Positions 43,995 through 51,464 of a stretch of 64,000 bases of DNA are shown piece by piece. Numbering within the stretch: the first letter of the stretch is position 1; each line of letters opens with the position of its first letter. The notes under the pieces are model-generated. The model was not told where the DNA came from. It saw nothing but the letters and a program-made list of their open reading frames with translations, and made no database searches. The DNA is from Clostridia bacterium (lineage in GTDB: Bacteria; Bacillota; Clostridia; Christensenellales; Aristaeellaceae), in assembly GCA_017464305.1 (NCBI GenBank), contig JAFUDS010000004.1, positions 28,285 through 92,284 of the forward strand, written 5' to 3'. The translations under genes and the position numbers were made by a program.

Positions 43995-44819
43995 ATGAGC
44001 TATCAATTTGAACTGGTGGGAAAGATCGGATCTATGGCCTTGATTCGGCCGGAGGATCACGACATGAACTACAATATTTTCTCCCGTCTGGGGGCGGAGC
44101 TGCGGCCGGGGATGATCTGGGTCACCAGCGGCGCCACGGAAATCGGCCGGTTGGATTATCTGAAGCGGACGGGCTGCGAGCTCTGTGGCGATCCGGAGCA
44201 GGACAAGGCGGATTATGCAGCTCAGGGGCAGGCCATTCTGATGCAGACCTATCGGCAGTTTGTGCCCCCGGAATACGGCATTCGTCAGATCCTGGTGGAG
44301 CACACCCATTTCAACGATCCGGAGAAACGGGAGCATATCCGCACCCTGCTGGAGCGGGCTGCCCGGCAGAAAACCATTCCCATCGTGAACTACAACGACC
44401 CCGTGTCCGACGAGGAGAACCGGAAAATGGAGCTGGCGGCCCGGCGGATGGCAGGGGCGGAGGTTCATGAGTGCGTGGATAACGATGAGACCGCCGCGGT
44501 TATTGCTAATTTGGTGCATGCGAAAACCTTGGTGCTGATGACCTCCACGGAGGGGATCTATCGAGCGCCCGGGGATCCAGAGACCCTGGTGCGGGATGTC
44601 ATGGGCCGGGATGTGGAGGAGCTGAAGCAGCAGATCCGCACCCTGCAGGAAAGCTGCGTCGGCGTCAGCCGGGCGGGGGCCAACGGGGCCCGGGCCAAGC
44701 TGGAATACGCCCTGCAGAGCGCCAAGAACGGCACCACCGTCATCATCGGCCATGCCCGCCATCGGATTTCGGACCTGGTGGAGGGACGGGTTCCCTGCAC
44801 GCGAATCGGCATCCAGTAG
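43995..44819 (+). CDS. Amino-acid kinase family protein, glutamate-5-kinase-like
   Basis: This 274-residue protein has the amino-acid kinase fold. Its motif order follows glutamate 5-kinase: WVTSGATEIGRL, YRQFVPPEYGIRQILVEHTH, TIPIVNYNDPVSDEENRK, CVDNDETAAVIANLVHAKTL, LMTSTEGIYRAPGDPE and TTVIIGHARH. There is no C-terminal PUA domain and no proA neighbour. GATE replaces the usual GA(V/I)xxG, so the substrate may not be glutamate. The start at 43995 follows AAAGGG; the longer frame upstream runs through a repeat element. Function is uncertain. Confidence 0.65.
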   Translation: MSYQFELVGKIGSMALIRPEDHDMNYNIFSRLGAELRPGMIWVTSGATEIGRLDYLKRTGCELCGDPEQDKADYAAQGQAILMQTYRQFVPPEYGIRQILVEHTHFNDPEKREHIRTLLERAARQKTIPIVNYNDPVSDEENRKMELAARRMAGAEVHECVDNDETAAVIANLVHAKTLVLMTSTEGIYRAPGDPETLVRDVMGRDVEELKQQIRTLQESCVGVSRAGANGARAKLEYALQSAKNGTTVIIGHARHRISDLVEGRVPCTRIGIQ

Positions 44820-44899
44820 GAATAACGAGATCATCGGCGAGGCTAGCAGCTCCATCCGGGATAACAAACAGCGAAAGCCTTGCTGGAAGGAGGAGCGCA

Positions 44900-44986
44900 T
44901 TGCTGCGTTTGAAGCTCATTCTGCTAGCACATGATCGAAAAAGAGAATTTATCCGGGAAAAGGACGGAAAAACATCGAAGCCATAA
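44900..44986 (+). CDS. Candidate small protein, 28 residues
   Basis: TTG 44900 is preceded by a strong GAAGGAGGAG and opens a frame to TAA at 44984-44986, directly before a terminator. The product starts with a hydrophobic half (MLRLKLILLAHD) and continues with a highly basic half (RKREFIREKDGKTSKP). No homologue is recognised. The RBS and terminator are the only support. Confidence 0.3.
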   Translation: MLRLKLILLAHDRKREFIREKDGKTSKP

Positions 44987-44990
44987 AGAG

Positions 44991-45016
44991 AACCTATGGT
45001 AAGTCATAGGTTTTTT
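44991..45016 (+). terminator. Terminator before the met leader
   Basis: AACCTATG (44991-44998) pairs with CATAGGTT (45005-45012), followed by T residues to 45016. It ends transcripts from the amino-acid kinase gene. Confidence 0.85.
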
Positions 45017-45019
45017 CTT

Positions 45020-45049
45020 TTGGACAGGGGATAAACGATGTGTTATCTT
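45020..45049 (+). promoter_or_regulatory. Promoter of the metNIQ leader
   Basis: TTGGAC (45020-45025), 18-bp spacer, TATCTT (45044-45049) with TGT just upstream. The predicted start is near 45057, giving a leader of about 190 nt before metN. Confidence 0.6.
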
Positions 45050-45089
45050 ATGACTCGTTCCGGGAGAAAGCGGGAAAGGGGGAGGATTC

Positions 45090-45179
45090 ATGAAGCGGAT
45101 ACACGATCTGCGGATGCGCGACACCATGGAGATGTGGATGGGCATGTCCTCTTCTTTGCGGCGTGTTTTTCCGGGATAG
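45090..45179 (+). CDS. Methionine-rich leader peptide of metNIQ
   Basis: A 29-codon ORF is preceded by a strong GGGGGAGG and ends at TAG 45177. Six of its residues are Met (1, 9, 13, 15, 17, 19), with the core MEMWMGM, in front of a methionine transporter operon and followed by an intrinsic terminator 16 nt after the stop. This is the layout of amino-acid leader peptides such as TrpL or HisL. A stalled ribosome on the Met codons would free UUUGCGGC (45155-45162) to pair with GCCGCGGA (45201-45208) and break the terminator; a ribosome at the stop codon would cover the region. The mechanism is inferred. Confidence 0.6.
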   Translation: MKRIHDLRMRDTMEMWMGMSSSLRRVFPG

Positions 45180-45194
45180 GGGTGATCGCATGTT

Positions 45195-45224
45195 CCGGCA
45201 GCCGCGGAGGCCGCCGGTTTTTTT
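45195..45224 (+). terminator. Attenuator terminator upstream of metN
   Basis: CCGGCAGCC (45195-45203) pairs with GGCCGCCGG (45209-45217) with one A-C mismatch, loop GCGGA, followed by seven T residues (45218-45224). It lies inside the metN 5' UTR, 23 bp before the start codon. Confidence 0.88.
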
Positions 45225-45246
45225 GTGAAAGGGATGGAGGAAAACG

Positions 45247-46293
45247 ATGGCGGATGAGGCAATGATCTCACTGCGGGGGGTGGCAAAGAACTTTGGCGGC
45301 GGCGGCCAGGAAATTCACGCCGTACAGGAGGTGACGCTGGACATCCAGCGGGGGGAAATCTTTGGCATTGTGGGCTTCTCCGGCGCGGGGAAATCCACGC
45401 TGGTGCGCTGCATGAATCTGCTGGAGGTTCCGACCAAGGGTCAGGTTTTCGTAGACGGCGTGGAGCTGACGGGGCTCAGCAAGAAGGAGCTGAACGGGCA
45501 GCGGAAGAAGATCGGCATGATCTTCCAGCAGTTTAACCTCTTCGCCAGCCGCACGGTGCTGGAGAACGTGGCCTTCCCCCTGAAGCATTCGGGGCTGAGC
45601 AAGGAGCAGATTCGGGAAAAGGCGGCGCGGCTGCTGGATTTCGTGGAGCTGGGGGAAAAGAAGGACGCCTATCCCTCCCAGCTCTCCGGCGGGCAGAAGC
45701 AGCGGGTGGCCATCGCCCGGGCTCTGGCCAGCGACCCGAAGGTGCTGCTGTGCGACGAGGCGACCTCCGCCTTGGATCCGCAGACGACCCATTCCATCCT
45801 GCAGCTGCTGAAAAAGCTGAACCAGGAATTGGGGATCACTATCGTGGTCATTACCCACCAGATGCAGGTGGTGAAGGAGATTTGCCAGCGGGTGGCGCTG
45901 ATGGAAGCCGGCCGAGTGGTGGAGCAGGGCTGGGTATACGACATCTTCGCCCAACCCCAGCAGGAGATTACCAAGGATTTCGTCGCCTCGGCGGATAATT
46001 CAAACCAGCTGAGCGAGGTGCTGGCGGAGACCAGCGTGCGGGAAAGCCTGGGGCAGGGCGCTCGGGTGTTCCGGTTCCGCTTTCTGCACACCAGCGGCGG
46101 CAAGGCCCTGGTGAGCCAGATTTCCCGGGAATTCGGCATCGACCTGAACATCATCCACGGCAATCTGGAAATGATCGACGGCCGCTTCCTGGGGGTGCTG
46201 ATCCTGCTGGCCCAAGGGGATAAACAGGCGGTGGATGACGCCCTGGCCTATGCCAGAGCGCAAGGCGTGAATGTGGAGGAGCTGCGGGGATGA
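45247..46293 (+). CDS. metN: Methionine ABC transporter ATP-binding protein
   Basis: This 348-residue ATPase has Walker A GFSGAGKSTLV, signature LSGGQKQRVAIARAL, Walker B VLLCDEATSALDP and switch VITHQM. The C-terminal NIL domain (about 265-348, 'GKALVSQISREFGIDLNIIH') binds methionine and inhibits transport in MetN proteins. RBS GATGGAGG sits just upstream. It is the first gene of metNIQ and overlaps metI by ATGA. Confidence 0.95.
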   Translation: MADEAMISLRGVAKNFGGGGQEIHAVQEVTLDIQRGEIFGIVGFSGAGKSTLVRCMNLLEVPTKGQVFVDGVELTGLSKKELNGQRKKIGMIFQQFNLFASRTVLENVAFPLKHSGLSKEQIREKAARLLDFVELGEKKDAYPSQLSGGQKQRVAIARALASDPKVLLCDEATSALDPQTTHSILQLLKKLNQELGITIVVITHQMQVVKEICQRVALMEAGRVVEQGWVYDIFAQPQQEITKDFVASADNSNQLSEVLAETSVRESLGQGARVFRFRFLHTSGGKALVSQISREFGIDLNIIHGNLEMIDGRFLGVLILLAQGDKQAVDDALAYARAQGVNVEELRG

Positions 46294-46970
46294 ACGAAAT
46301 ACTGACAAACCTTTTCCCCTATGTGATGAAGAAGCCGGAGCAGCTGTGGAAAAGCCTGAGCGAAACGCTGCAGATGACCCTGTGGAGCGGCAGCATCATG
46401 TTCGTCCTGGGGCTGGCCCTGGGGCTGCTGCTGACGGTGACCCGGGAGGGAGGCATCCTGGAAAACAAGGGGGTCTACCAGGTGTTGGACAAGGTGATTA
46501 ACATCTTCCGCTCCATTCCCTTCGTCATCCTGATCGCCCTGCTGATGAATTTGACCAAATGGATCATGGGCACCCGCATTGGGGTACGGGGCGTGATCGT
46601 GCCCCTGGTGTTTGGATCGGTGCCCTTCTTCGCCCGGCAGGTGGACGCTGCCCTGGCGGGGGTGGATAAGGGGTTGGTAGAAGCGGCCCAGGCCATGGGT
46701 ACCAGCTCCCTGGGCATCATCTTCCGGGTTTATCTGCGGGAAGGGGCGCCGGCCATCGCCCGGGGAACTACCATTACTCTGATCAACCTGGTCGGGCTCA
46801 CGGCCATGTCCGGCTATGTAGGGGCCGGCGGCCTGGGGGACTATGCCATTACCTATGGCTATAACTACAACCGGATCGATATCGTCTGGGCGGCGGTCAT
46901 CGTGACGGTGCTGCTGGTGTCCATCATTCAGGCCATCGGTTCCCTGGTGGCCCGGAAGACCACCCACTAA
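46290..46970 (+). CDS. metI: Methionine ABC transporter permease
   Basis: This 226-residue permease has five or so transmembrane helices. Family segments include WKSLSETLQMTLWSGSIMFV, NIFRSIPFVILIALLM and the EAA loop VEAAQAMGTSSLGIIFRVYL that docks on MetN. It is translationally coupled to metN. Confidence 0.95.
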   Translation: MNEILTNLFPYVMKKPEQLWKSLSETLQMTLWSGSIMFVLGLALGLLLTVTREGGILENKGVYQVLDKVINIFRSIPFVILIALLMNLTKWIMGTRIGVRGVIVPLVFGSVPFFARQVDAALAGVDKGLVEAAQAMGTSSLGIIFRVYLREGAPAIARGTTITLINLVGLTAMSGYVGAGGLGDYAITYGYNYNRIDIVWAAVIVTVLLVSIIQAIGSLVARKTTH

Positions 46971-47094
46971 TCGGGAAAATCCCGTGCCCGGTCTCCTGTT
47001 CCGATCGATCCGGACCTTCGGCGGAGGAGGCAGCGCGGGTTTCCATCATAGAGGCGAACAATATAAAAAAGGGAAATTAAAGGAGGAAAACAAA

Positions 47095-47916
47095 ATGAAG
47101 AAGATCGCGATTTTGGCTCTGGCCTTGGTGCTGGCCCTGGTGCCCACCCTGACGCTGGCGGATGAGACGGTGCGCCTGGGCGTGACTGGCGCTTTCTACG
47201 AGGATCTGTGGCAGCCGGCCATTGACAAGCTGGCGGAGGAAGGCATCAAGGTGGAACTGGTCCAGTTCAGCGATTTCTCCCTGCCCAACAACGCCCTGAA
47301 CGGCGGTGAGTTGGAAGTCAACGCCTTCCAGCATCATGCCTACTTCAATAACGACACCACCACCAACGGATATGATCTGCAGGTGCTGGCGGATACCTTT
47401 GTCATTACCATGAATCTGTATTCCGCCAAGTATCCCACCGTGGAAGAGCTGCAGGCCAAGGTAGCCGCCGGGGAAGCGGTCAACGTGGTGATCCCCAACG
47501 ACGCCACCAACCAGGGCCGGGCGCTGCTGGTGCTGAAGGACGCGGGCATCATCGATCTGACGGATGATTATGAAGGCACCCCCAACACGGAGAACGTGGT
47601 GCAGGTGGAAGGCGGCAAGGTGGAGCTGACGCCCGTCAACGCGGCCCAGACCTACCAGTTCCTGGAGGATTCCGACGCGGCGGTCATCAACGGCAACTAT
47701 GCCGCCAGCTATGGTGTGGATCCTGCCAGCGCTATTTTCCAAGAGAATGTGGACCTGTCCGACGAGCGGTTCATCTGCCTGATCGCCGTCCGGACCGCGG
47801 ACATCGACAATCCCACCTATCAGCGCGTTGCGGAGGTGTTCCGCAGCGATGTGACCACCCAGGTCGTGAAGGAAAAGTTTGATGGGTTCTTCTATCTGAC
47901 GTGGGACAACGAGTGA
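47095..47916 (+). CDS. metQ: Methionine-binding protein, MetQ/NlpA family
   Basis: This 273-residue solute-binding protein has a signal peptide ending LTLADETVRLG and the MetQ pattern: LVQFSDFSLPNNALNGGELE, VNAFQHHAYF and VNVVIPNDATNQGRALLVL. It lacks the lipobox Cys normally found in Gram-positive MetQ. ATG 47095 is fixed by AAAGGAGG; the frame is open upstream but without another RBS. Its last codons and stop lie within the left arm of a two-hairpin repeat element. Confidence 0.93.
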   Translation: MKKIAILALALVLALVPTLTLADETVRLGVTGAFYEDLWQPAIDKLAEEGIKVELVQFSDFSLPNNALNGGELEVNAFQHHAYFNNDTTTNGYDLQVLADTFVITMNLYSAKYPTVEELQAKVAAGEAVNVVIPNDATNQGRALLVLKDAGIIDLTDDYEGTPNTENVVQVEGGKVELTPVNAAQTYQFLEDSDAAVINGNYAASYGVDPASAIFQENVDLSDERFICLIAVRTADIDNPTYQRVAEVFRSDVTTQVVKEKFDGFFYLTWDNE

Positions 47917-48129
47917 TGACCCGCAGTGCGGGAAATTTCATCACTCGTTGTCTCAACCGAAAAGGAGCAAGCTGCCCAGTGGGCAGTTGCGACTGTTGAG
48001 GTTGCGGAAAGGCGAGTGATGACCCGCTGTGCGGGAAATTTCATCACTCGTTGTCTCAACCGAAAAGGAGCAAGCTGCTCAGTGGGCAGTTGCGACTATT
48101 GAGGTTGCGGAAGGACGAGTGATGACCCG
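47905..48129. repeat. Tandem two-hairpin elements, copies B and C (R3 family)
   Basis: Two direct repeats with an exact period of 103 bp (starts at 47910 and 48013) are followed by the first 14 bases of a third (48116). Copy B opens with a perfect 15-bp stem (47905-47919 with 47938-47952) whose left arm is the last three metQ codons, the TGA stop and a second TGA. It encloses CCCGC-AGT-GCGGG and AAATT. The second hairpin (CAACC...GGTTG) encloses GCAA.CTGCCC-AGT-GGGCAG.TTGC. Copy C has only 10 bp of the outer stem and a TGT loop. The architecture matches copy A at 8529-8630. Confidence 0.85.
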
Positions 48130-48150
48130 TCATTAGGATAAAATTTCAAA

Positions 48151-48178
48151 GCCGGGGAGAGATATGCTCTTCCCGGCT
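48151..48178 (+). terminator. Hairpin after the repeat pair
   Basis: AGCCGGGGAGAG and GCTCTTCCCGGCT form a stem around ATAT, without a T run. It may be a weak terminator or a processing signal between metQ and the oxidase gene. Confidence 0.4.
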
Positions 48179-48207
48179 AAATCCATGAAGAAAGAGCGTG
48201 AAAAAGC

Positions 48208-49584
48208 ATGAGTTTGGTGAATCAGCTGCGGGAAATCATCGGAGAGGCCGCCCGGGTGCTGCCGGGAGAGGAAATCGAGGAACAGTATTTGACGGACACC
48301 CTGGGCCGGTTGAAGGGGGAAGCGGACGCGCTGGTGTTCGCCCTGAGCACGGAGGAAGTTTCCCGGGTCATGAAATTTGCCCATGAAAACGGCATCCCGG
48401 TGACGCCCCGGGGGGCAGGGACCAATCTGGTGGGCTCCACCGTGCCCACCCGGCGGGGGATCATTCTGGATCTGAGCCGGATGAACCGCATTCTGGAGGT
48501 GGACGAGGAAACCTTTACCGCTGTGGTGGAGCCCGGCGTCATCCTGCAGGAATTCCAGGCCTATGTGGAAAGCCTGGGGCTGTTTTATCCTCCGGATCCC
48601 GGTGAGAAAACCGCCAGCATCGGTGGAAACATCGCCACCAACGCTGGGGGCATGCGGGCGGTGAAATACGGCGTGACCCGGGATTATGTCCGGGGGCTGG
48701 AGGTGGTGCTGGCGGATGGCACCGTCATCACCAGCGGCAGCAAGAACGTGAAGGACGCCTCCGGTCTGCAGCTGCGCCAGCTGTTCGTTGGATCGGAGGG
48801 AACCCTGTGCGTCATCACCAAATGCATCCTGCGGCTGGTGCCCAAGCCGGAAAAAAGTCTCAGTGTGTTCCTGGCCTATCCGGACCTGAAGAGCGGCATT
48901 CAGTCCGTTCATGCCATCATCAAAGCCAACGCGGGCCCCACGGCCATTGAGTTCATCGAGCGCAGCGTGGTGGAGCTGGGAGAAAAGTTCACCGGCGGCA
49001 CCTTCCCCTGCCCGGAAGCGAAGGCGTACATCCTGCTGACCTTCGACGGCAATGCGGAGCAGGTTCAGCAAAACGCCCAGCGGATTCAGTCTGTGGCGGA
49101 AAAGACCGGCGCCATGGCCTATATCCCCCTGACCGACCCGGCCCAGGCGGCGGAGATCTGGAAGGTGCGGGGCTGTTTCGTCAAGGCGGTGGAGGCGGTC
49201 AGCGAGCAGGAGCCGGTGGATCTGGTGGTGCCCATCAACCAGACCGCGGCCTACATCGACTATGTCCACCAGGTGGAAGCGGAAACCGGCATGCATATGA
49301 TCGCCTTCGGCCATGCCGGGGACGGAAACGTGCATCTGTGCATCATCCGGGGGGATCGGGACGAGGAAACCTGGAAGACGGAGCTGAACGAGGTCATGCA
49401 TCTGCTGTATCGCCGGGCTCATGAGCTGGGCGGGCTCACCAGCGGGGAGCATGGCGTGGGCATCGCCAAGCAGCCCTATTTCTTCCGGAATGCGGATCCC
49501 CTGCTGCTGCAGACCATGCGGTCCATCAAGGACGCCCTGGATCCGGACCATATTCTGAACGATCATATTTCCTATTTGAAGTGA
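48208..49584 (+). CDS. FAD-linked oxidase, GlcD/D-lactate dehydrogenase type
   Basis: This 458-residue flavoprotein has the PCMH-type FAD domain (VTPRGAGTNLVGSTVPTRRG, PGEKTASIGGNIATNAGGMR) and the C-terminal FAD-oxidase domain ending GHAGDGNVHLCIIRG and TSGEHGVGIAKQPYF. Members oxidise D-2-hydroxy acids such as D-lactate or glycolate. The aminotransferase gene follows after 10 bp; the two could interconvert 2-hydroxy, 2-keto and amino acids, an inference from adjacency only. Confidence 0.9.
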   Translation: MSLVNQLREIIGEAARVLPGEEIEEQYLTDTLGRLKGEADALVFALSTEEVSRVMKFAHENGIPVTPRGAGTNLVGSTVPTRRGIILDLSRMNRILEVDEETFTAVVEPGVILQEFQAYVESLGLFYPPDPGEKTASIGGNIATNAGGMRAVKYGVTRDYVRGLEVVLADGTVITSGSKNVKDASGLQLRQLFVGSEGTLCVITKCILRLVPKPEKSLSVFLAYPDLKSGIQSVHAIIKANAGPTAIEFIERSVVELGEKFTGGTFPCPEAKAYILLTFDGNAEQVQQNAQRIQSVAEKTGAMAYIPLTDPAQAAEIWKVRGCFVKAVEAVSEQEPVDLVVPINQTAAYIDYVHQVEAETGMHMIAFGHAGDGNVHLCIIRGDRDEETWKTELNEVMHLLYRRAHELGGLTSGEHGVGIAKQPYFFRNADPLLLQTMRSIKDALDPDHILNDHISYLK

Positions 49585-49594
49585 GGAGCGCGGC

Positions 49595-50749
49595 ATGAAA
49601 AATTTATCTTCCCGAACCGCTGGATTTACGGATTCCGTCATTCGCCGGATGACCCGGGTTTCCTTGCAATACGGCGCGGTGAACCTGTCCCAGGGCTTTC
49701 CGGACTTTGACCCGCCCCAGGAGCTGCTGAAGGTGCTGCGGGAGCAGGCGCTGCCCCATCAATATGCCATCACCTGGGGCGCGAAGAATTTTCGGGAGGC
49801 CCTAGCGGCAAAACAGAAGCACTTTACCGGACTGGACATCAATCCGGAAACGGAGATCGTGGTCACCTGCGGATCCACGGAAGCCATGATGGCCGCCATG
49901 ATGACGGTCTGCGACCCGGGGGATAAGGTCATCGTCTTCTCCCCCTTCTATGAAAACTACGGGGCGGACGCCATCCTCAGCGGGGCGGAGCCCATCTACG
50001 TGCCGCTAGTGCCGCCGGAATTCAATTTCGACCCCGAACTGCTGGAGGATGCCTTCCGCCAGGGGGCCAAGGCGCTGATTCTGTGCAATCCCTCCAACCC
50101 CTGCGGCAAGGTGTTCACCCGGCCGGAGCTGGAGATCATTGCCAGCTTGGCGAAGAAATATGACGCCTATGTTATTACGGACGAGGTCTATGAGCACATC
50201 GTGTACGCGCCCCATGAGCATATCTATTTTTCCACCCTGCCGGGGATGTTTGAGCGGACCATCAGCTGTTCCTCCCTCAGCAAGACCTATTCCATCACCG
50301 GGTGGCGGCTGGGATACATTATCGCCCCGGCGGAAATTGTGGACACGGCCCGGAAGGTGCATGACTTCCTGACCGTGGGCGCGGCGGCCCCTCTGCAGGA
50401 GGCCGCGGTGGTGGGGCTGCAGCTGGGCGACGAGTATTATCGGGAGCTGGCGGCTCTGTACACCCGGAAGCGGGAGCTGATGCTGAACGGCCTTCGCAGC
50501 CTGGGCATCGCCCATACGGAGCCCCAGGGGGCCTATTACCTGATGCTGGACATCAGCGAATACGGTTATGAGGATGATTATCTTTTCTGTGAGGATCTGG
50601 CCCGGGTGGTGGGCGTCGGTGCGGTGCCGGGGTCCAGCTTCTTCCGGGAGCCGGTGAATCATCTGATTCGGCTACATTTCGCCAAGAAGGAAGAAACCCT
50701 GACGGAGGCTTTGAACCGGCTGGAAAACATCGGGAAGCTGAAGAAATAA
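49595..50749 (+). CDS. PLP-dependent class I/II aminotransferase
   Basis: This 384-residue fold-type I aminotransferase carries the Schiff-base Lys in SSLSKTYSITGWRLGY, the NPSNPCGKVF and DEVYEHIVY motifs, and the substrate-carboxylate Arg near HLIRLHFAKKEE. It resembles the broad aspartate/aromatic/methionine (YbdL-like) group. Its place after metNIQ and a hydroxy-acid oxidase makes methionine or 4-methylthio-2-oxobutyrate a possible substrate, but this is speculative. Confidence 0.88.
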   Translation: MKNLSSRTAGFTDSVIRRMTRVSLQYGAVNLSQGFPDFDPPQELLKVLREQALPHQYAITWGAKNFREALAAKQKHFTGLDINPETEIVVTCGSTEAMMAAMMTVCDPGDKVIVFSPFYENYGADAILSGAEPIYVPLVPPEFNFDPELLEDAFRQGAKALILCNPSNPCGKVFTRPELEIIASLAKKYDAYVITDEVYEHIVYAPHEHIYFSTLPGMFERTISCSSLSKTYSITGWRLGYIIAPAEIVDTARKVHDFLTVGAAAPLQEAAVVGLQLGDEYYRELAALYTRKRELMLNGLRSLGIAHTEPQGAYYLMLDISEYGYEDDYLFCEDLARVVGVGAVPGSSFFREPVNHLIRLHFAKKEETLTEALNRLENIGKLKK

Positions 50750-50824
50750 TCAGCGAGGCCGGCAGGAATTCCCCTGGGGAAGGGAGAATATACCAGGGAG
50801 AAAACTACGCGGGAGGATGGATCC

Positions 50825-51028
50825 ATGACGAAGACCATCGAGATCAAGGGAATGATGTGCGCCCACTGCGAGGCCCATGTGAAGAAGGCCCTGGAGGCCA
50901 TCGACGGCGTGACCAGTGCGGTCACCAGCCACGAGAAGGGCAACGCCGTGCTGGAGCTGACCAAGGAGGTGCCGGCGGAAGCCCTGCGCCAGGCGGTGGA
51001 AGAGGCCGGATACGAGCTGGTCGGATAA
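50825..51028 (+). CDS. Heavy-metal-associated domain protein (CopZ-like)
   Basis: This 67-residue protein is a single HMA domain with the metal-binding GMMCAHCEAHVKKAL motif (CxxC), expected to carry Cu(I) in the cytoplasm. No copper ATPase adjoins it. RBS GGGAGG lies upstream, and a terminator (51046-51066) follows. Confidence 0.9.
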   Translation: MTKTIEIKGMMCAHCEAHVKKALEAIDGVTSAVTSHEKGNAVLELTKEVPAEALRQAVEEAGYELVG

Positions 51029-51045
51029 ATTCGACGGAGGAAAAG

Positions 51046-51066
51046 AGGAGCGGGAAGCTCCTTTTT
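51046..51066 (+). terminator. Terminator after the copper-chaperone-like gene
   Basis: GGAGC-GGGAA-GCTCC followed by six T residues. Confidence 0.88.
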
Positions 51067-51110
51067 TCCGTTTTGGCGGGTCGGGGAGCATTTTGCCCGG
51101 GGGGAAAATC

Positions 51111-51140
51111 TTGACAACGCAAGGGCTGGAAACCTATAAT
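51111..51140 (+). promoter_or_regulatory. Promoter of the ACT/UPF0210 operon
   Basis: TTGACA (51111-51116) and TATAAT (51135-51140), both full consensus, with an 18-bp spacer. One of the best promoters in the window; it may also feed obgE and downstream genes. Confidence 0.88.
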
Positions 51141-51175
51141 ATACTGTATTTTTGTGTGAACGCGAGGTGGGAAGG

Positions 51176-51448
51176 ATGAAGAAAGCGTTAATCAGCGTCA
51201 CGGGGCTGGACGCCACGGGGATCATCGCCCGGGTGGCGACGAAGCTCAGCGAATTGAATGTCAACATTCTGGACATCAGCCAGACCATTCTGGGGGGCTA
51301 TTTCACGATGATGATGATCGTGGATCTCAGCGGCGCGCCGGTGGATTTTGACGAAATTAACAAAGCGCTGCAGCCCATTCGGGAAGAGCTGAAAATGGAA
51401 ATTCACATGCAGCGGATGGACATTTTTGACGCCATGCATCGGATTTGA
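51176..51448 (+). CDS. ACT-domain protein (UPF0237 family)
   Basis: This 90-residue protein is a single ACT domain of the UPF0237 type: [40 protein letters not shown]. It is classically encoded just before a UPF0210 gene, as here. ACT domains bind small ligands, often amino acids. ATG 51176 follows GAGGTGG; a GTG 24 bases earlier is unlikely. Confidence 0.9.
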   Translation: MKKALISVTGLDATGIIARVATKLSELNVNILDISQTILGGYFTMMMIVDLSGAPVDFDEINKALQPIREELKMEIHMQRMDIFDAMHRI

Positions 51449-51464
51449 GGACAGGAGATTCTGC

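Larger units (their letters stand above)
44820..45246. other. Intergenic region with small ORF, terminator, promoter and attenuator leader
   Basis: No conventional gene lies in these 427 bp. In order they hold a 28-codon candidate ORF (44900-44986), a terminator (44991-45016), a promoter (45020-45049), a Met-rich leader ORF (45090-45179) and an attenuator (45195-45224), all upstream of metN. No S-box or T-box sequence was recognised. Confidence 0.75.

Noticed and set aside
44820-45246. SAM riboswitch (S-box) or T-box upstream of metN
   Set aside because: I looked for the S-box GATGAAACC/GGCAACC-type core and the T-box GGNACCGCG sequence and found neither; a leader-peptide attenuator explains the layout better.
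47905-48129. CRISPR-like or duplicated gene fragment
   Set aside because: The repeats are contiguous 103-bp units with two hairpins and no unique spacers; they encode nothing beyond the metQ stop.
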